From: Lactobacillus amylovorus DSM 20531
GTDB taxonomy: Bacteria > Bacillota > Bacilli > Lactobacillales > Lactobacillaceae
NCBI RefSeq assembly: GCF_002706375.1
Contig: NZ_CP017706.1
Coordinates: 806,001-870,000 of the forward strand
Length of the DNA stretch: 64,000 bases
Direction of reading: 5' to 3'
The position numbers and the translations under genes were made by a program. Position 1 is the first letter of the stretch; each line of letters starts with the position of its first letter. This document shows, piece by piece, positions 1 to 10,855 of this stretch. Under the pieces are notes generated by a model, which was given only the letters and a program-made list of their open reading frames with translations, was not told where the DNA came from and ran no database searches.

Positions 1-828
1 CTTGATTCCATCTACAAGTTGATCAAGCGTTAACGGATTCTGTGCAAAATTATAATTTGCTAATTCTGAAGCAAAACGACTAGGGGTTGGTTCCATTAGA
101 TAATGCTTTTCCAGCCAATTTTTATCTTTGAAAATATTCTCCGGTTTATCGTGTTTAATTAGCTGTCCATGTTCCATCACTAATACATCATCTGCAAATT
201 CAGCAACATCATCCATATTATGCGTAACTAAAATTACAGTATGGCCAGCCTTTTGATAGTTCAAAAACAACTTCATCATTTCTTTACGAGACCGTGGATC
301 AAGACCAGCAGCAGGCTCATCCAAGCACAGTACTTGAGGTTCATTTACCATTACCCCGGCAATAGCTACTCGTCTCATTTGCCCGCCTGAAAGCTCAAAC
401 GGAGATTTAGTTGCTATCTCTTCAGGCAGTCCTACTTTGCTCAGCCATTCAAAGGCTTTGGTTTTTGCTTCTTTTTCTGTCGCACCAAAATTCTTAGGTC
501 CAAATTCAATATCTTCTAACACAGTATTCTCAAATAATTGTGCTTCAGGAAATTGAAAAACTAGACTAACTCGTTTACGCAATTCTTTTAAATTTTTATT
601 ACTTGTTTGAGGAGTGATATGATATCCGGCAATATCTATTGAACCTTTGCTTGGCTTCAGCAACGCATTAAAATGCTGCATAAGCGTAGATTTACCACTA
701 CCAGTATGTCCAATCAAAGCAATGAATTTATTGTCAGCTAATTCGAAAGAAACGTTATCTAGCCCCCTTTTTTTCATTGTTGTTCCTGGAGAATAAATAT
801 AATCTACTTTTTCGAATTTAATTGACAT
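1..828 (-). CDS. ecfA2: ECF transporter ATPase EcfA2 (3' end outside window)
   Basis: Second ATP-binding subunit of the energy-coupling factor module that powers vitamin uptake with EcfT and exchangeable substrate-binding S components at the membrane. I translated it from ATG at 828; 276 codons are present and the stop lies beyond base 1. Visible ABC motifs are Walker A GHTGSGKS (residues 40-47), Q-loop VFQFPEAQ, signature LSGGQMRR, Walker [13 protein letters not shown] and the switch histidine in THNMDD. The start lies 25 nt inside ecfA1, which implies translational coupling. ecfT probably follows outside the window. The identification as EcfA2 rather than another CbiO-type ATPase rests on the A1-A2 tandem. 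Confidence 0.93.
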   Translation of the reverse strand, partial: MSIKFEKVDYIYSPGTTMKKRGLDNVSFELADNKFIALIGHTGSGKSTLMQHFNALLKPSKGSIDIAGYHITPQTSNKNLKELRKRVSLVFQFPEAQLFENTVLEDIEFGPKNFGATEKEAKTKAFEWLSKVGLPEEIATKSPFELSGGQMRRVAIAGVMVNEPQVLCLDEPAAGLDPRSRKEMMKLFLNYQKAGHTVILVTHNMDDVAEFADDVLVMEHGQLIKHDKPENIFKDKNWLEKHYLMEPTPSRFASELANYNFAQNPLTLDQLVDGIK

Positions 829-1655
829 AAGTACTGTTTCAACTCATCTTTCGTTTGTACATCTTTTGGTATTGTAATGCCTAATTGATTTAATTTATAT
901 ATCAATTTATCTACAAAAGGAATATCTAATCCAATTTGCCGCGGCATTTCTGTTTGACTGAAAATTTCTGTTGGCGATGCTTGTGCCAATATTTTCCCTT
1001 CATTTAGCACAATGACATTATCTGCCATATCAGCTTCATCGATATCATGCGTAATAGAGAGAATGGTTAAATTTTTTTCTGACATTAAGCGTTTAATTAT
1101 CTTTAATATTTGGTCTCTACCGCTGGGGTCTAGCATTGACGTCGATTCATCCAAGATAATAATCTCTGGTTCAACAGCAAGAATACCTGCAATAGCTACT
1201 CTTTGCTTTTGACCACCAGATAAATTGGCAGGTTCAGCATCAATATAATCCAGCATTCCCACATCAGATAATACCTTTTTAACGGTCTGTACCATCTGGT
1301 CCCTAGGAACACCACGATTTTCTAATCCAAATGCTACATCGTCACCAACTGTAGCTCCAACAAATTGATTATCCGGATTTTGAAAAACTATACCAACTTT
1401 TTCTCTAATGTCCCAAACATTTTCTGAATTTAGATTCATTCCGGAAACAGTAATTACACTGCCAGAGTCCTTATCAGGTAAAAGTAAACCATTAATCAAC
1501 TTGGAAATTGTGGATTTACCACTCCCATTATGGCCTATTAAAGCTGTCCATGAACCTTTTTTTACTTTAAAATTAATTTTCTTAAGGACAGGTGCTTTAG
1601 ATTCTGGATATGTAAATGTCACATCTTTAAACTCAATAGCATTGCTAATTGTCAT
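804..1655 (-). CDS. ecfA1: ECF transporter ATPase EcfA1
   Basis: First ATPase of the ECF vitamin-transporter motor (283 aa, usual length). Walker A GHNGSGKS is at residues 41-48, followed by Q-loop VFQNPDNQ, signature LSGGQKQR and Walker [13 protein letters not shown]. The switch His is in SITHDIDEA. Walker B carries DEST where many homologues have DEAT, a conservative change. The start is preceded by GGGAGAG. It lies downstream of the ribosomal alpha operon but behind a terminator hairpin (1709-1740), so it is expressed either by read-through or from an unmapped promoter in the short gap. Confidence 0.95.
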   Translation of the reverse strand: MTISNAIEFKDVTFTYPESKAPVLKKINFKVKKGSWTALIGHNGSGKSTISKLINGLLLPDKDSGSVITVSGMNLNSENVWDIREKVGIVFQNPDNQFVGATVGDDVAFGLENRGVPRDQMVQTVKKVLSDVGMLDYIDAEPANLSGGQKQRVAIAGILAVEPEIIILDESTSMLDPSGRDQILKIIKRLMSEKNLTILSITHDIDEADMADNVIVLNEGKILAQASPTEIFSQTEMPRQIGLDIPFVDKLIYKLNQLGITIPKDVQTKDELKQYLCQLNSKK

Positions 1656-1708
1656 ATTTCACTCTCCCTTCCAACTCACTTAATAGTAATTGTAACAGAA
1701 AAAAGGGT

Positions 1709-1740
1709 AAAAAAAATCACCCATGAAGAGGGATGATTTT
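1709..1740 (-). terminator. Intrinsic terminator after rplQ
   Basis: On the minus strand AATCATCCC pairs with GGGTGATT (one bulge), closed by an A/T stem and followed by eight T. It lies about 95 nt past rplQ and before ecfA1, so it ends most of the S10-spc-alpha transcript. Confidence 0.75.
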
Positions 1741-1806
1741 CATCATCTAAGCTAGACTAAGCTTGCGCCATCATCTTTACGCTTATTCTCACTTTCATGG
1801 ATAATT

Positions 1807-1822
1807 CTTAATACGTATTAAG
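1807..1822. repeat. 16-bp perfect palindrome downstream of rplQ
   Basis: CTTAATACGTATTAAG is a perfect 16-bp palindrome 13 nt past the rplQ stop. It has no loop, so it is a poor RNA hairpin; it may be a DNA-binding site or chance. Confidence 0.6.
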
Positions 1823-1834
1823 TTTTTGACTATT

Positions 1835-2218
1835 CTAGACTAATTCAAGAATAACCATTGGAGCAGCGTCACCTTTACGAGGAACTGCTAACTTCAAAAT
1901 TCTAGTGTAACCACCATTACGGTCTTTGTAACGAGGTGCTACATCGCTGAAAAGCTTTTGCAATGCTGACTTAACAACTACAGTATCCTTTTCTTCGTGG
2001 ATATCTGCAACTTCGTCACGTACAAATGCTGCAGCCTTTCTTCTTGAAGCTAAATCGCCGCGCTTACCTAAAGTGATCATCTTTTCGGCAGTCTTGCGAA
2101 CTTCTTTAGCACGAGTTTCAGTAGTAACAATGCGTTCGTTCATGATTAATTGAGTAGTCATTTCTCTTAGCATTGCTTTTCTGTGAGCACTATCGCGACC
2201 TAATTTACGGTATGCCAT
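1835..2218 (-). CDS. rplQ: 50S ribosomal protein L17
   Basis: Large-subunit protein near the peptide exit tunnel, 127 aa, the usual Firmicute length. It begins [18 protein letters not shown], the family hallmark. It is the last gene of the alpha operon, 26 nt after rpoA, with a strong SD (AAAGGAGG) before the ATG. Translation is probably tied to the rest of the operon; transcription stops at the hairpin downstream. Confidence 0.98.
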   Translation of the reverse strand: MAYRKLGRDSAHRKAMLREMTTQLIMNERIVTTETRAKEVRKTAEKMITLGKRGDLASRRKAAAFVRDEVADIHEEKDTVVVKSALQKLFSDVAPRYKDRNGGYTRILKLAVPRKGDAAPMVILELV

Positions 2219-2244
2219 GGGTTTGCCTCCTTTATTGCCTACTT

Positions 2245-3183
2245 TTAGTCTTCTTGACGAAGTGAAAGACCTAAGTCGGCTAATTTATTCTTAACTTCTT
2301 CCAATGATTTACGTCCTAAGTTACGTACACGCATCATATCTGATTCTGTCTTATCAGTTAACTCTTGAAGAGTGTTAATGCCGGCACGTTTCAGGCAGTT
2401 GTATGAACGAACAGAAAGGTCAAGCTCTTCAATTGTCATTTCAAGCTTCTTTTCCTTCTTATCGTTTTCCTTTTCCACCATTACTTCGCTGAATTGAGTA
2501 TTTGCATCAGCTGATTCAAATACCTTGAAGTGTTCAACTAAGATCTTAGCAGCAAAACTAAGGGCGTCATTAGGCTTGATTGAACCGTCAGTCCAAATCT
2601 CAAAAGTGAGCTTGTCGAAATCGTCTCTCTTACCAACACGAGTTGATTCAACTTGGTAGTTAACCTTTTTAATTGGTGAGAATAATGAATCAACAGGAAT
2701 TACTCCGATTGGCATGTCATCACTCTTATTGTCACTTGCAGTTACATATCCTCTACCATTCTTTACGGCGAGTTCCATATGTAAATGCCCACCTTCAGCA
2801 ATGGTACAAATATATTGATCTGGATTCAAGACTTGAACGTCTGCATCAACTTTAAGATCATCAGCAGTTACTGTGGCAGGACCTTCAACGTCTAATTCAA
2901 TAACCTTTTGTTCATCTGAAAGAGACTTTAATTCAAGTTTCTTCAAGTTCAGAATAATTTTGGTTACATCTTCTCTGACGCCAGGAACTGTTGAAAACTC
3001 GTGTAAAACGCCATCAATTTGCACATAAACAAGTCCAGTACCCGGAATAGAAGTAAGTAAAACTCTTCTTAAAGAATTACCTAAAGTAGTACCAAAGCCT
3101 CGCTCAAGTGGTTCAACAACAAACTTACCGTAAGAATCTTCTTGTTCAACAACGGTAATATTTGGTTTTTCAAATTCAATCAT
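2245..3183 (-). CDS. rpoA: RNA polymerase subunit alpha
   Basis: Alpha subunit (312 aa) that dimerises to nucleate RNA polymerase assembly and contacts UP elements and activators. The N-terminal dimerisation domain covers about residues 1-228. It includes the [14 protein letters not shown] segment near residue 30. A charged linker rich in Lys and Glu (about 229-247) leads to the C-terminal helix-hairpin-helix DNA-binding domain with [12 protein letters not shown] and [10 protein letters not shown]. It sits between rpsK and rplQ, as in all Firmicute alpha operons. Nothing unusual is seen. Confidence 0.98.
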   Translation of the reverse strand: MIEFEKPNITVVEQEDSYGKFVVEPLERGFGTTLGNSLRRVLLTSIPGTGLVYVQIDGVLHEFSTVPGVREDVTKIILNLKKLELKSLSDEQKVIELDVEGPATVTADDLKVDADVQVLNPDQYICTIAEGGHLHMELAVKNGRGYVTASDNKSDDMPIGVIPVDSLFSPIKKVNYQVESTRVGKRDDFDKLTFEIWTDGSIKPNDALSFAAKILVEHFKVFESADANTQFSEVMVEKENDKKEKKLEMTIEELDLSVRSYNCLKRAGINTLQELTDKTESDMMRVRNLGRKSLEEVKNKLADLGLSLRQED

Positions 3184-3231
3184 TACTGGGCCCCTTTCAA
3201 AACGTAACGTCCTATATCATCAAGGACAAAA

Positions 3232-3621
3232 TTAAACACGACGACGTTTTGGTGGTCTGGAACCATTGTGGGGAACTGGCGTAACGTCACGAATTGCAGT
3301 AATTTCAAGACCAGTTGCTTGAAGTGATCTAATAGCAGATTCACGACCAGCACCAGGACCTTTAACTGAAACTTCTACATGTTTCATACCTTGGTCCATT
3401 GCACTCTTAGCTGCTGCTTCAGCTGCCATTTGAGCTGCAAATGGAGTAGACTTACGACTACCCTTAAAGCCCAATGCACCAGCTGAAGACCAAGCAACTG
3501 CATTACCTTGAACGTCAGTAATCATGACTAAAGTATTATTAAACGTTGAGTGAATGTGTGCAACACCGCTTTCAACATGCTTCTTCACACGACGCTTACG
3601 TGCTGTTTTCTTTGCAGGCAT
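3232..3621 (-). CDS. rpsK: 30S ribosomal protein S11
   Basis: Platform protein of the small subunit that contacts 16S rRNA and S7/S18. I start it at the second Met ([10 protein letters not shown], 129 aa) rather than the ATG immediately before; the SD AAGGAGG lies upstream of both. The C-terminus [13 protein letters not shown] is the conserved basic tail. It lies between rpsM and rpoA. Confidence 0.97.
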   Translation of the reverse strand: MPAKKTARKRRVKKHVESGVAHIHSTFNNTLVMITDVQGNAVAWSSAGALGFKGSRKSTPFAAQMAAEAAAKSAMDQGMKHVEVSVKGPGAGRESAIRSLQATGLEITAIRDVTPVPHNGSRPPKRRRV

Positions 3622-3645
3622 CAATAAACCTCCTTATAAATAAAA

Positions 3646-3996
3646 TTAACGGTTTCTCTTAGTACCCTTACGAGTACGAGCATTGTTCTTGGTATTTTGG
3701 CCACGAACTGGAAGTCCACGGCGGTGACGAATACCACGATAAGAACCAATATCAACTAAGCGCTTAATGTTCATGCTTACTTCACGACGCAAGTCACCTT
3801 CAACACGGTACTTGTCAACTTCAGCACGAAGCTTTTCTTGATCTTCTGGAGTTAAATCCTTTGAACGAACGTCTTCAGATACACCAGCATCAGCACAAAT
3901 CTTCTTAGCAGTTGTGTCACCAATACCGTAAATGTAAGTTAAGGCAACAACAATTCGCTTATCTCTTGGTAAGTCAACACCAGCAATACGAGCCAT
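3646..3996 (-). CDS. rpsM: 30S ribosomal protein S13
   Basis: Head protein of the 30S subunit that contacts the P-site tRNA through its basic tail and bridges to L5 (116 aa). It begins [14 protein letters not shown]. It has the HhH-like region [14 protein letters not shown] and the tail [12 protein letters not shown] consensus SD AGGAGGTG precedes the ATG. Confidence 0.97.
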   Translation of the reverse strand: MARIAGVDLPRDKRIVVALTYIYGIGDTTAKKICADAGVSEDVRSKDLTPEDQEKLRAEVDKYRVEGDLRREVSMNIKRLVDIGSYRGIRHRRGLPVRGQNTKNNARTRKGTKRNR

Positions 3997-4020
3997 AAAC
4001 TACACCTCCTCTTTTTTCTA

Positions 4021-4137
4021 TTAACCTTGACGTTGCTTGTGCTTTGGATTTGCTGGGCAAATTACCATAACACGGCCATGTCTTTTAATAACTTTACAAT
4101 GTTCACACATTGGTTTAACAGATGGTCTAACCTTCAT
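4021..4137 (-). CDS. rpmJ: 50S ribosomal protein L36
   Basis: A 38-codon gene translated by hand from ATG at 4137 to TAA at 4021. It encodes a small zinc-ribbon protein of the 50S subunit. It starts [14 protein letters not shown] and carries Cys11, Cys14 and Cys27 with a His near residue 33, the zinc-binding (C+) form. It lies between infA and rpsM, its usual position, with SD GGAGGGAAAC before the start. Confidence 0.96.
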   Translation of the reverse strand: MKVRPSVKPMCEHCKVIKRHGRVMVICPANPKHKQRQG

Positions 4138-4153
4138 GTTTCCCTCCGTTATA

Positions 4154-4375
4154 TTATTTTATAAATCGATACGTAATTCTACCTTTAGTTAAATCGTATG
4201 GAGACAATTCAACAGTCACACGGTCTCCTGGCAAAATACGAATGTAGTGCATTCTAATTTTACCGGAAACGTGTGCTAAAATAGTAGCTCCATTTTCCAA
4301 TTCAACTTTAAACATAGCATTAGGTAAGGTATCAACTACCTTACCTTCTACTTCAATGACATCATCTTTTGCCAA
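4154..4375 (-). CDS. infA: Translation initiation factor IF-1
   Basis: S1-like OB-fold protein (73 aa) that binds the 30S A site during initiation. The family signatures are the start [13 protein letters not shown], the stretch [18 protein letters not shown] and the end TKGRITYRF. An SD (GGAGGAAC) lies just upstream. It separates adk from rpmJ in the alpha part of the cluster. Confidence 0.97.
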   Translation of the reverse strand: MAKDDVIEVEGKVVDTLPNAMFKVELENGATILAHVSGKIRMHYIRILPGDRVTVELSPYDLTKGRITYRFIK

Positions 4376-4448
4376 AGTTGTTCCTCCGCAATTAATACAG
4401 TCATACTTTGAAATTATAACACGGATAAAAAATTATACAAATTTTTCT

Positions 4449-5105
4449 TTATTGATTATTACTCAATACCGCATCAATGTCTTCAAAGACTTTTTCTGGA
4501 GTTTGTTCACCATTAATTACAGTAAGCAAACCTTTCTTTTGATAAAAGTCTTTCAAAGGAGCATTCATCTTTTCGTTAACTTCAAGACGATTCTTAACTA
4601 CTTCTGGCTTATCGTCTTCACGTTGGTAGAATTCGTGTCCACCACAACGATCACAAGTACCTTCAACTTTAGGTTGCTTAGAAATCTTGTTGTAAGTAGC
4701 ACCACAATTCTTACACATGTATCTTGCTGATAAACGCTTGATCAAAGTATCTTCGTCAACTTCAAGCGCGATGACATTTGTTAAAGGCTTGTTCAAACGT
4801 TTAGTAATGCCTTCAAGAAGTTCTGCTTGTACAGTAGTTCTTGGAAAACCGTCTAAGATGAAACCTTCTTTAATATCAGGTTGACCTAAACGTTCTTCAA
4901 CTAATCTAGCAGTAACTTCATCTGGTACCAAATTACCTTTGTCGATGTAGCTTTTAGCTTCAAGACCAACCTTGGTCTTGTTAGCCATTGCTTCCCTAAA
5001 CATATCTCCAGTTGAGATATGAGTTAAGTGATATTTGTCAACGATTCTCTCTGATGCTGTACCCTTACCAGCACCTGGTAAGCCTAAAAGAATTAAGTTA
5101 ATCAT
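4449..5105 (-). CDS. adk: Adenylate kinase (zinc-LID type)
   Basis: Catalyses AMP + ATP = 2 ADP in the cytosol. I start it at the internal ATG at 5105 ([16 protein letters not shown], 218 aa), because the longer frame would overlap secY and an SD (AGGAACGGA) precedes this ATG. The P-loop GLPGAGKG covers residues 8-15, the AMP-binding segment is DGFPRT, and the LID carries CKNC and CDRC, four Cys typical of the zinc-stabilised Gram-positive enzyme. Its position after secY is conserved in Firmicutes. Confidence 0.96.
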   Translation of the reverse strand: MINLILLGLPGAGKGTASERIVDKYHLTHISTGDMFREAMANKTKVGLEAKSYIDKGNLVPDEVTARLVEERLGQPDIKEGFILDGFPRTTVQAELLEGITKRLNKPLTNVIALEVDEDTLIKRLSARYMCKNCGATYNKISKQPKVEGTCDRCGGHEFYQREDDKPEVVKNRLEVNEKMNAPLKDFYQKKGLLTVINGEQTPEKVFEDIDAVLSNNQ

Positions 5106-5115
5106 TTTTCCGTTC

Positions 5116-6411
5116 CTATCTGATGAATCCAACATATTCTCTCTTCATTAACAAACCGTTAATTTGACGAGATAACTCAAGAACAACCCCAATTACAATT
5201 AAAAGACTTGTTCCTCCTAAACCAATGGAACTTGGGAGATTCCAGAAGTTTGTGGCCAATTGAGGCAATAGAGCAACTAAACCTAAAAATACTGAACCTA
5301 CAGTTGATAATTTAATCAACATCTTTGAAATATAATTCTGGGTATCTTTTCCTGGCCAAACACTAGGAATGTAAGCACCTTGCTTTTGTAAGTTTTCTGC
5401 CAGCTTCTCAGGGTTAACCTGTACGAAAGCGTAGAAGAATGTAAATAAGATAATCAATAAAGTGTAGATGATAACCCCAGGAGTAGTTTGTAAACTAAAG
5501 ATCTGGTTCATTACTTTAAACCATTGTTGATCGCCTTGGGTTCTTTGAAAGGCCATTAAAATTGTTGCCGGTGTAATGATAAATGAACTGGCGAAAATAA
5601 CTGGAATAACTCCAGATACATTAACTTTTAATGGTAGAAAACTTTCAGAACCACTAATCGTCGCTCTTCTTGTGTATTGAATAGGAATGCGACGATCAGC
5701 TTGTTCAACCCATGTAACTAATTGAGTAACTACAAGGATTGCAACTATAACCGCGATGAAGAACAAAATACCTTTCCAACGATCACTGGAACTATTGTTA
5801 ATAATTGATTCTTTGTAGATTTGCCATAAACCACTTGGTAATCTTGCAATGATACCAGCAAAAATAATTACTGATACACCATTACCAAGACCTTTATCGG
5901 TGATTTCATCACCCAACCATGTCAATAACATGGTACCAGCGGTCATGATAATAGCAATTTCTACATAAGTTTGAGGGGATTGGTTTTTAACCAATCCCAT
6001 TTGAGTCAAGGCATTGAAACCTAACGTAATACCAATACTTTGAACAAAAGCAACAACTAATGCTAAATATCTTGTTACTTGATTAGTTTTACGACGACCT
6101 ACTTCACCTTGTTTTCCCCATTCTACCAATGTCGGTACAATATCCATCTGTAACAGCTGGATTACAATTTGTGCCGTGATGTACGGGGAAACACCCAAAG
6201 AAAATATTGAATAGTTATCTAGCCCACCACCAGATACAGTATCTAGCATTGGAACTAATCCAGTTTGAGCAACCTGTGTGATCGCCTTTGCATTAACACC
6301 TGGAACAGTGATATTAGCACCGATCCGGTAGATTAATAGAATAAAGAGAGTGAAATAAATTTTATTTCTAATTTCTTTATCCTTAAAGGCGTTCTTCAAG
6401 GTCGAAAACAT
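5116..6411 (-). CDS. secY: Preprotein translocase channel SecY
   Basis: Channel-forming subunit of the Sec translocon (431 aa), with about ten hydrophobic membrane segments. Family features are the N-terminal [17 protein letters not shown] and the plug-region [20 protein letters not shown]. The loop [19 protein letters not shown] and the C-terminal YVGFIR follow. The start codon shares one base with the rplO stop (TAATG), so the two genes are translationally coupled. Confidence 0.98.
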   Translation of the reverse strand: MFSTLKNAFKDKEIRNKIYFTLFILLIYRIGANITVPGVNAKAITQVAQTGLVPMLDTVSGGGLDNYSIFSLGVSPYITAQIVIQLLQMDIVPTLVEWGKQGEVGRRKTNQVTRYLALVVAFVQSIGITLGFNALTQMGLVKNQSPQTYVEIAIIMTAGTMLLTWLGDEITDKGLGNGVSVIIFAGIIARLPSGLWQIYKESIINNSSSDRWKGILFFIAVIVAILVVTQLVTWVEQADRRIPIQYTRRATISGSESFLPLKVNVSGVIPVIFASSFIITPATILMAFQRTQGDQQWFKVMNQIFSLQTTPGVIIYTLLIILFTFFYAFVQVNPEKLAENLQKQGAYIPSVWPGKDTQNYISKMLIKLSTVGSVFLGLVALLPQLATNFWNLPSSIGLGGTSLLIVIGVVLELSRQINGLLMKREYVGFIR

Positions 6412-6851
6412 TAGATCACCTCAACAGTTCCGCCAGCGGCTTCAACTGCTTTCTTAGCAGCTGCGGAAACTTTATTAACCTTTACAGTTAACTTAACTTT
6501 TAATTCTCCGTTACCAAGTAACTTAACGCCTGATAATTCTTTCTTTACCAAGCCGTTTTCCTTAAGAGTTTCAACAGTTACTTCACTGCCATCTTTGAAC
6601 TTATTTAAGTCATCTAAATTTACGATTGCGTATTCTTTACGGTTGATGTTCTTAAAACCACGCTTTGGCATAGTTCTGAACAATGGCATTTGACCACCTT
6701 CAAAACCTAAACGTGTGTGACCGCCTTGACGAGCCAATTGACCCTTTTGACCACGGCCAGAAGTCTTACCGTAACCACTTGAAGTACCACGACCGACACG
6801 TTTTCTATCACGACGTGAGCCTTCAGCAGAATGTAATTCATGAAGCTTCAT
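6411..6851 (-). CDS. rplO: 50S ribosomal protein L15
   Basis: Late-assembly 50S protein (146 aa). The longer reading from 6863 would use a GTG lying inside the SD (AAGGAGGTG), so the ATG at 6851 ([17 protein letters not shown]), eight bases past the SD, is the start. The Gly/Arg-rich region [18 protein letters not shown] threads through rRNA. It overlaps secY by one base. Confidence 0.96.
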   Translation of the reverse strand: MKLHELHSAEGSRRDRKRVGRGTSSGYGKTSGRGQKGQLARQGGHTRLGFEGGQMPLFRTMPKRGFKNINRKEYAIVNLDDLNKFKDGSEVTVETLKENGLVKKELSGVKLLGNGELKVKLTVKVNKVSAAAKKAVEAAGGTVEVI

Positions 6852-6875
6852 TAAATTGGGCACCTCCTTGATATC

Positions 6876-7061
6876 CTATTTATTAATCTCTTCAACAGAG
6901 ATTAAGTGAGCAATTTTCAATAATGCACCACGAGTAGCAGCGTTGTCTGGAAGAACAACAGTACTATCTACTCTACCCAAGCCAAGAGCTTTAACAATCT
7001 TTCTTTGTTCAGGTAGACGGTGAGCAGCACTTCTAATTAAAGTAATCTTTAAATCAGTCAT
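6876..7061 (-). CDS. rpmD: 50S ribosomal protein L30
   Basis: Small 50S protein (61 aa) with the conserved core [23 protein letters not shown]. It sits between rpsE and rplO as in other spc operons. Present in most bacteria but dispensable in some lineages; here intact. Confidence 0.96.
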   Translation of the reverse strand: MTDLKITLIRSAAHRLPEQRKIVKALGLGRVDSTVVLPDNAATRGALLKIAHLISVEEINK

Positions 7062-7077
7062 CTATGATCTCCCTAAT

Positions 7078-7584
7078 CTAAGCTCTTTCAGGTTGACGAA
7101 GTTTTTCTACTTCTTCACTAGTTCTAAGCTTCTTCAAACCATCGATAGTTGCACGAACAACGTTGATTGGAGTATTAGAACCAAGTGATTTTGAAGTTAC
7201 GTCTGAGATACCAGCCATATCCATAACGATACGTACGGCACCACCAGCAGCAACACCAGAACCAGCTTCGGCAGGCTTCAATAAAATGTTACCTGAACCG
7301 TAGTGACCAATAACTTCATGAGGAATAGTAGTACCAACTTTAGGTACATTGATCATTTTCTTCTTACCGTCTTCTACAGCCTTACGGATTGCTTCTGGGA
7401 CTTCTTGAGCTTTACCAGTACCAAAACCTACACGGCCTTTCTTGTCGCCAACAACAACAAGAGCAGCAAATCTCATGCGACGGCCACCTTTAACAACCTT
7501 AGTAATACGGTTGACAGCGACTAATTGATCTTCGATATCGTCTTTGTTTCTACGATTGTTACGAGAATCATTGCGGTTTGCCAT
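7078..7584 (-). CDS. rpsE: 30S ribosomal protein S5
   Basis: Decoding-fidelity and mRNA-entry protein (168 aa). The dsRNA-binding-like N-terminal domain includes the spectinomycin loop ([13 protein letters not shown]), followed by [20 protein letters not shown]. An acidic/basic N-terminal extension of about 15 residues precedes it. It is intact with no deletion in the spectinomycin-binding loop. Confidence 0.97.
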   Translation of the reverse strand: MANRNDSRNNRRNKDDIEDQLVAVNRITKVVKGGRRMRFAALVVVGDKKGRVGFGTGKAQEVPEAIRKAVEDGKKKMINVPKVGTTIPHEVIGHYGSGNILLKPAEAGSGVAAGGAVRIVMDMAGISDVTSKSLGSNTPINVVRATIDGLKKLRTSEEVEKLRQPERA

Positions 7585-7600
7585 GTGTTAATCTCCTTTC

Positions 7601-7960
7601 CTAGAATTCTAATCCGTTTTCACGAGCAGCATCAGCTAATGCTTGAACACGGCCGTGGTATAAGTAACCACTTCTATCAAATACAACGGCAGAAATGTTC
7701 TTTGCCTCAGCAGCTTCAGCAATTGCCTTACCTACAGCAGCAGCTTGTTCTACCTTAGTTGCATCTTCTGATACGTTTTCATCCAAAGTTGAGGCGCTTG
7801 CAAGCGTAACACCCGCTACGTCATCAATTAATTGAGCGTAGATGTTTTTATTTGAACGAAAAATGCTTAAGCGTGGGCGCTCAGCAGTACCAGAAATCTT
7901 ACTACGAATACGTTTACGACGCTTTAAGCGTAACTTGTTTTTATCTGGTTTAGAAATCAC
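7601..7960 (-). CDS. rplR: 50S ribosomal protein L18
   Basis: 5S rRNA-binding protein (119 aa) that works with L5 to place the central protuberance. It has the basic N-terminus [17 protein letters not shown] and the conserved motif [20 protein letters not shown]. The C-terminus is [24 protein letters not shown]. Spacing to rplF and rpsE is 26 and 16 nt. Confidence 0.97.
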   Translation of the reverse strand: MISKPDKNKLRLKRRKRIRSKISGTAERPRLSIFRSNKNIYAQLIDDVAGVTLASASTLDENVSEDATKVEQAAAVGKAIAEAAEAKNISAVVFDRSGYLYHGRVQALADAARENGLEF

Positions 7961-7986
7961 AATTTCACCTCAAAATAAACTACTTA

Positions 7987-8517
7987 TTACTTACCTGTCT
8001 TACCTTCCTTACGACGTACGTATTCGTCAACGTAACGAATACCTTTACCCTTGTAAGGTTCTGGTGGACGTACGGCGCGGATTTCAGCTGCAAATTGACC
8101 AACATCTTGCTTTGATACACCTTCAACTTCTACATCAGTTGCTGAAGTTGCCTTTACAGATACACCTTCTGGTGCAGTCAATACAACTGGGTGTGAGTAA
8201 CCAACATTCAAAGTAATCTTGTTGCCTTGTGCTTGTGCACGGTAACCAACACCGATTAACTTCAAAGTCTTCTTGTAACCATCAACTACACCTTCGATCA
8301 TTGAAGCTAAGTTAGCTCTTTCAGTACCGTGAAGTGCTTTATCGTTTTCACTTGAACGTGAGAAGTTGATCTTACCATCTTTTTGTTCAAAAGTGATCTT
8401 TGGATCGAAGTATCTAGTTAATTCACCTTTAGGACCCTTAACAGTAATGTTGTCGCCTTCTTTGGTAACAGTAACACTGTCAGGGACTTCAATAGTCTTT
8501 AAACCGATTCGGCTCAT
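7987..8517 (-). CDS. rplF: 50S ribosomal protein L6
   Basis: Two-domain RNA-binding protein near the GTPase centre (176 aa, normal length). It begins [15 protein letters not shown]. The C-terminal signature is [33 protein letters not shown] precedes the start. Confidence 0.97.
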   Translation of the reverse strand: MSRIGLKTIEVPDSVTVTKEGDNITVKGPKGELTRYFDPKITFEQKDGKINFSRSSENDKALHGTERANLASMIEGVVDGYKKTLKLIGVGYRAQAQGNKITLNVGYSHPVVLTAPEGVSVKATSATDVEVEGVSKQDVGQFAAEIRAVRPPEPYKGKGIRYVDEYVRRKEGKTGK

Positions 8518-8541
8518 TGATTGTTCTCCTTTCTGTCAGTA

Positions 8542-8940
8542 TTACCAAATGTAGGCAATTACTTCGCCGCCAACGTTCTTTTGTCTTGCTTCCTTGTCGG
8601 TAATAACACCAGCAGAAGTAGAAACGATGGCAATGCCCAAACCATTAAGAACTTTAGGTAAGTCTTCAGCGCTTACGTAGTTTCTAAGACCTGGCTTAGA
8701 AATACGCTTCAAACCTGAAATTACACGTTCTCCATTTGGACCGTATTTCAAGAATACCTTGATAATGCCTTGCTTGTTGTCATCTGCAACTTCGTAATCA
8801 CGGATGAAACCTTCGCGCTTCAAAATTTCTGAAATAGACTTTTTAATGTTTGATGCAGGAATTTCAACTGAATCGTGCTTTGCCATGTTGGCATTTCTGA
8901 TTCTAGTCAAGTAATCTGCGATTGGATCTGTCATGACCAT
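8542..8940 (-). CDS. rpsH: 30S ribosomal protein S8
   Basis: Central-domain 16S rRNA binder (132 aa), and in E. coli the repressor of its own operon. Start choice: SD AGGAGGA is eight bases before the ATG at 8940 and fourteen before the ATG two codons later, so the longer [11 protein letters not shown] form is preferred. The C-terminus [12 protein letters not shown]...GGEVIAYIW is typical. Confidence 0.96.
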   Translation of the reverse strand: MVMTDPIADYLTRIRNANMAKHDSVEIPASNIKKSISEILKREGFIRDYEVADDNKQGIIKVFLKYGPNGERVISGLKRISKPGLRNYVSAEDLPKVLNGLGIAIVSTSAGVITDKEARQKNVGGEVIAYIW

Positions 8941-8964
8941 TTAAGCTATCCTCCTAACCGTATC

Positions 8965-9150
8965 CTACCAACTAGCCTTTTTAAGACCAGGGATTTGACC
9001 CTTGTGTGCTAATTCCTTTAAGCAAATACGGCATAAACCGAATTTACGGTATACGGAGTGTGGACGACCACATCTCTCGCAACGTGTATATTCACGTGAA
9101 GAGAACTTAGCAGGACGACGATTTCTGATTTTTTGTGATGTTTTAGCCAT
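8965..9150 (-). CDS. rpsN: 30S ribosomal protein S14, zinc type
   Basis: Short S14 (61 aa) with four zinc ligands at Cys24, Cys27, Cys40 and Cys43 (CERC, CRIC). This is the zinc-dependent C+ paralogue found at the spc-operon position in Gram-positives; a longer zinc-free copy may exist elsewhere in the genome. It ends GLKKASW. Confidence 0.96.
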   Translation of the reverse strand: MAKTSQKIRNRRPAKFSSREYTRCERCGRPHSVYRKFGLCRICLKELAHKGQIPGLKKASW

Positions 9151-9162
9151 TAATGTCCTCCA

Positions 9163-9705
9163 CTATCTTGCAAACGGCATACCAAATTGAGTCAAAAGTT
9201 CACGAGCTTCTTCGTCAGTGTTGGCAGTAGTTACGATAACAATGTCTAAACCTCTAGTGCGGTTAACTTTATCAAAATCGATTTCTGGGAAAATCAATTG
9301 TTCCTTGATACCCAAAGTGTAGTTACCACGACCATCAAATGAACGAGTTGATACACCACGGAAGTCACGAACACGTGGAAGAGAAACATTGATCAACTTG
9401 TATAAGAAGTCGTACATTCTATCGCCTCTAAGAGTAACCTTAGCACCGATAGACATACCTTCACGTAAACGGAAGTTAGCGATTGACTTCTTAGCCTTAG
9501 TGATTAATGGCTTTTGGCCTGAAATCAAAGTTAATTCTTCAACTGCTTCGTCCAAGTTCTTGGCGTTTGAAACAGCGTCACCAACACCCATGTTTAAAAC
9601 GATCTTGTCAATCTTAGGAATTTGCATTGATGAAGTGTAGTTGAACTTTTCTTCCAATGCAGGAGCTACTTTTTCTTTGTATTCTTCAGCTAAATAACTT
9701 GCCAT
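9163..9705 (-). CDS. rplE: 50S ribosomal protein L5
   Basis: 5S rRNA-binding protein (180 aa) of the central protuberance that contacts S13 and the P-site tRNA. Visible signatures are [33 protein letters not shown] and the loop [19 protein letters not shown]. It is separated from rplX by 14 nt. Confidence 0.97.
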   Translation of the reverse strand: MASYLAEEYKEKVAPALEEKFNYTSSMQIPKIDKIVLNMGVGDAVSNAKNLDEAVEELTLISGQKPLITKAKKSIANFRLREGMSIGAKVTLRGDRMYDFLYKLINVSLPRVRDFRGVSTRSFDGRGNYTLGIKEQLIFPEIDFDKVNRTRGLDIVIVTTANTDEEARELLTQFGMPFAR

Positions 9706-9719
9706 TTGTGTCCTCCCTT

Positions 9720-9953
9720 CTACTTATCTTCTTTTTTACTAATTACTTTAACGTTTGATGCGTGAATTGAACCTTCTGATTCAACTACACCACCATTAGC
9801 GTTAACTTGTGAAGGCTTTTGGTGCTTCTTAATCTTGTTAACGCCCTTAACAACTACGCGGTTCTTCTTAACGTTAACAGAAAGAACAGTACCTTCTTTA
9901 CCTTTATCTTTTCCGGCAATAACTTTTACCTTGTCACCAGTTTTAACGAACAT
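9720..9953 (-). CDS. rplX: 50S ribosomal protein L24
   Basis: Assembly-initiator protein with a KOW fold (77 aa, a short form without the C-terminal extension of E. coli). The KOW signature is [18 protein letters not shown] near residues 8-26. It ends in SKKEDK. Confidence 0.96.
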   Translation of the reverse strand: MFVKTGDKVKVIAGKDKGKEGTVLSVNVKKNRVVVKGVNKIKKHQKPSQVNANGGVVESEGSIHASNVKVISKKEDK

Positions 9954-9972
9954 CAGTGCACCTCACTATCAA

Positions 9973-10341
9973 TTATAAGACTTCAGGAGCAAGAGAGACG
10001 ATCTTCATAAAGTCGTGCTCACGTAACTCACGTGCAACTGGCCCAAAGATACGAGTACCACGTGGGCTCTTATCTGCGTTAATAATTACGCCAGCATTTT
10101 CGTCGAATTTGATGTATGAACCATCTTCACGACGTGCACCTGATTTGGTTCTAACAATAACTGCTTTTACAACGTCGCCTTTTTTGACAACGCCACCTGG
10201 TGTTGCTTGCTTAACAGTACATACTACGATGTCACCGATGTTACCAGTCTTACGCTTTGAACCACCTAAGACTCTAATAACTAAAAGTTCTCTGGCACCA
10301 GAGTTATCAGCAACCTTTAAACGGGATTCGTTTTGAATCAC
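9973..10341 (-). CDS. rplN: 50S ribosomal protein L14
   Basis: Interface protein contacting 16S h14 and the silencing-factor site (122 aa). Begins [16 protein letters not shown], with [28 protein letters not shown] and the terminal [11 protein letters not shown]. The protein is of standard length and shows no change worth noting. Confidence 0.97.
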   Translation of the reverse strand: MIQNESRLKVADNSGARELLVIRVLGGSKRKTGNIGDIVVCTVKQATPGGVVKKGDVVKAVIVRTKSGARREDGSYIKFDENAGVIINADKSPRGTRIFGPVARELREHDFMKIVSLAPEVL

Positions 10342-10372
10342 TGTGTAATCCTCCCCTCACTAAATCCGCAAA

Positions 10373-10639
10373 TTAAACAGATTTCTTAACAATCTTTACT
10401 AAACGGAAGCGCTTCTTACGAGATAATGGACGGGTTTCCATGATACGTACAGTATCGCCAACTTTAGCTTCGTTATTTTCGTCTTGTGCGTAGTACTTCT
10501 TTGAATATTTGATACGCTTGTTGTAAACAGGGTGGTTCTTGTAAGTGTCAGCAACGACTACAATAGTCTTGTCCATCTTATCAGAAACTACACGACCTTG
10601 GTATACGTGACGACGATTTCTTTCGTTTGTTTCGCTCAA
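10373..10639 (-). CDS. rpsQ: 30S ribosomal protein S17
   Basis: OB-fold 16S-binding protein (88 aa). Core signature [16 protein letters not shown], then [14 protein letters not shown] and [27 protein letters not shown] precedes the start; 18 nt separate it from rpmC. Confidence 0.97.
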   Translation of the reverse strand: MSETNERNRRHVYQGRVVSDKMDKTIVVVADTYKNHPVYNKRIKYSKKYYAQDENNEAKVGDTVRIMETRPLSRKKRFRLVKIVKKSV

Positions 10640-10657
10640 GTTAATAGCTCCCTTCCA

Positions 10658-10855
10658 TTAATTGTTTTCTAACGCTTTTTCGCTCAGAATAGTCTTAATT
10701 CTGGCGATATTCTTGCGGACTTTACTCAAGCGAGCGGTATTTTCTAATTGACCCGTTGCTTGTTGGAAACGCAAATTAAAGAGTTCTTCTTTATATTGCT
10801 TTTCTTTTTCTAACATTTCATCAGTGGTTAATGCTCTGATATCTTTAGCCTTCAT
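10658..10855 (-). CDS. rpmC: 50S ribosomal protein L29
   Basis: Helical-hairpin protein at the exit tunnel (65 aa) that helps dock trigger factor and SRP. The start is taken as ATG at 10855 ([14 protein letters not shown]); the longer reading begins at a GTG inside the SD (TAGGTGG). It overlaps the end of rplP by 11 nt, consistent with coupled translation. Confidence 0.95.
   Translation of the reverse strand: MKAKDIRALTTDEMLEKEKQYKEELFNLRFQQATGQLENTARLSKVRKNIARIKTILSEKALENN

Noticed and set aside
4356..4730. 124-codon plus-strand ORF over adk and infA
   Set aside because: Antisense shadow of adk; no SD, and composition reflects the complementary codons.
9956..10336. 126-codon plus-strand ORF opposite rplN
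   Set aside because: Mirror frame of the conserved L14 gene; no independent signal.
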